Assembly: GCA_004554075.1 (NCBI GenBank)
Contig: SFOB01000131.1
Location: forward strand, 1 to 5,505
Reading direction: 5' to 3'
Length of the DNA stretch: 5,505 nt
DNA from: Treponema sp.
Lineage (GTDB): Bacteria > Spirochaetota > Spirochaetia > Treponematales > Treponemataceae
A program made the translations under genes and the position numbers. Shown one piece after another: positions 5,325 through 5,505 of this stretch (positions are counted from its first letter, which is position 1; each line of letters starts with the position of its first letter). The notes beneath the pieces are model-generated. The model searched no databases. It was given only the letters and a program-made list of their open reading frames with translations, and had not been told where the DNA came from.

Positions 5325-5505
5325 TTATTTCATACTGGCAGGCTTAGAAATCTTATCAATAATAATACTTACTTCTTCAATTAAGATTCCGGTAAAGGAT
5401 TCAATTTTGTCTATTATATACTGCTGAAGTTTATGAACTTTTCCGGTGAGCTGTGTACCAAAAGGAACATCAATAGTTACGATAAGACGGTAGCCCCGGT
5501 TATCT
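5325..5505 (-). CDS. Asp23/Gls24-family (DUF322) protein, C-terminal part only
   Basis: The frame is open from the right edge to TAA at 5325-5327, giving the last 60 residues (DNRGYRLIVTIDVPFG... to ...KPASMK). The alternating beta strand GYRLIVTIDVPFGTQL, the following helix (VHKLQQYIIDKIESFTG) and the closing strand ILIEEVSIIIDKIS match the C-terminal half of the small Asp23/Gls24 alkaline-shock/envelope-stress fold. In that family a VxVxVxYG strand is followed by a helix ending in TG and then an xVxxVxVxV strand. The family's biochemical role is poorly defined; members in Firmicutes associate with the membrane through partners. The N-terminus and promoter lie outside the window. It converges on pcnB with 10 bp between stop codons and no terminator between them, so the transcripts probably overlap at their 3' ends. 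The assignment rests on a short fragment. Confidence 0.65.
   Translation of the reverse strand, partial: DNRGYRLIVTIDVPFGTQLTGKVHKLQQYIIDKIESFTGILIEEVSIIIDKISKPASMK

Noticed and set aside
5318..5329. Perfect 12-bp palindrome AATAAGCTTATT spanning the pcnB/asp23 junction
   Set aside because: It has no loop and is AT-rich, so it cannot form a useful terminator hairpin, and it is partly explained by stop-codon bases; likely chance.
5304..5347. Direct repeat GGCAGGC(A/T)TAG at 5304-5314 and 5337-5347
   Set aside because: Only two short copies, both mostly inside coding sequence on opposite strands; not enough for an att site or transposon footprint.
1..5505. CRISPR array, tRNA/rRNA gene, transposase, toxin-antitoxin pair or retron-like module
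   Set aside because: No regularly spaced direct repeats, no cloverleaf or rRNA segment, and no protein with such motifs on either strand.

Overview
The window looks like a contig end from a host-associated treponeme or another close spirochaete. I infer this from protein character and general recall, not from a search. The clues are the AT-rich DNA and a PcnB-type nucleotidyltransferase whose N-terminus (MLIRYG...) resembles what I recall of treponemal homologues. A PQQ-like propeller protein and an Asp23/Gls24-like protein add weaker support. The first 15 bases are not biological: they match the end of an Illumina adapter, so the left edge is an artefactual contig end.

Layout. Positions 16-1727 (minus strand) hold the 5' part of a gene for a secreted protein with a seven-blade propeller and a helical C-terminal region; its 3' end is lost. 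Directly upstream in the same operon, sharing one base (TAATG), is a TrmA/RumA-family 23S rRNA uracil-C5 methyltransferase (1727-2947, minus). A 54-bp divergent spacer separates it from a plus-strand alpha/beta hydrolase of the monoacylglycerol lipase/lysophospholipase type (3002-3943). A 243-bp spacer follows. It holds a GC-rich REP-like palindrome, a 90-bp nested inverted repeat whose core is an intrinsic terminator, and a promoter. Next is a pcnB-like poly(A) polymerase/CCA-adding-family gene (4187-5314, plus). Its stop codon is 10 bp from the stop of a convergent minus-strand Asp23/Gls24-family gene (5325-5505), which runs off the right edge.

Function. Two genes concern RNA metabolism (rRNA methylation and RNA 3'-end nucleotide addition), one lipid or ester hydrolysis, and one the cell envelope or periplasm. 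They do not form a recognisable single pathway, and I see no CRISPR array, transposase, toxin-antitoxin pair or defence island. No gene-free stretch exceeds 300 bases.

The regulatory DNA is the most interesting part. Two genes (the methyltransferase and pcnB) lack a Shine-Dalgarno sequence and have well-spaced promoter elements that place transcription starts at or next to the start codon, suggesting leaderless mRNAs. The hydrolase, by contrast, has a strong AAAGGAG. The divergent promoters of the methyltransferase and hydrolase are built into one inverted repeat centred on the methyltransferase start codon. I did not find a convincing new multi-gene system.
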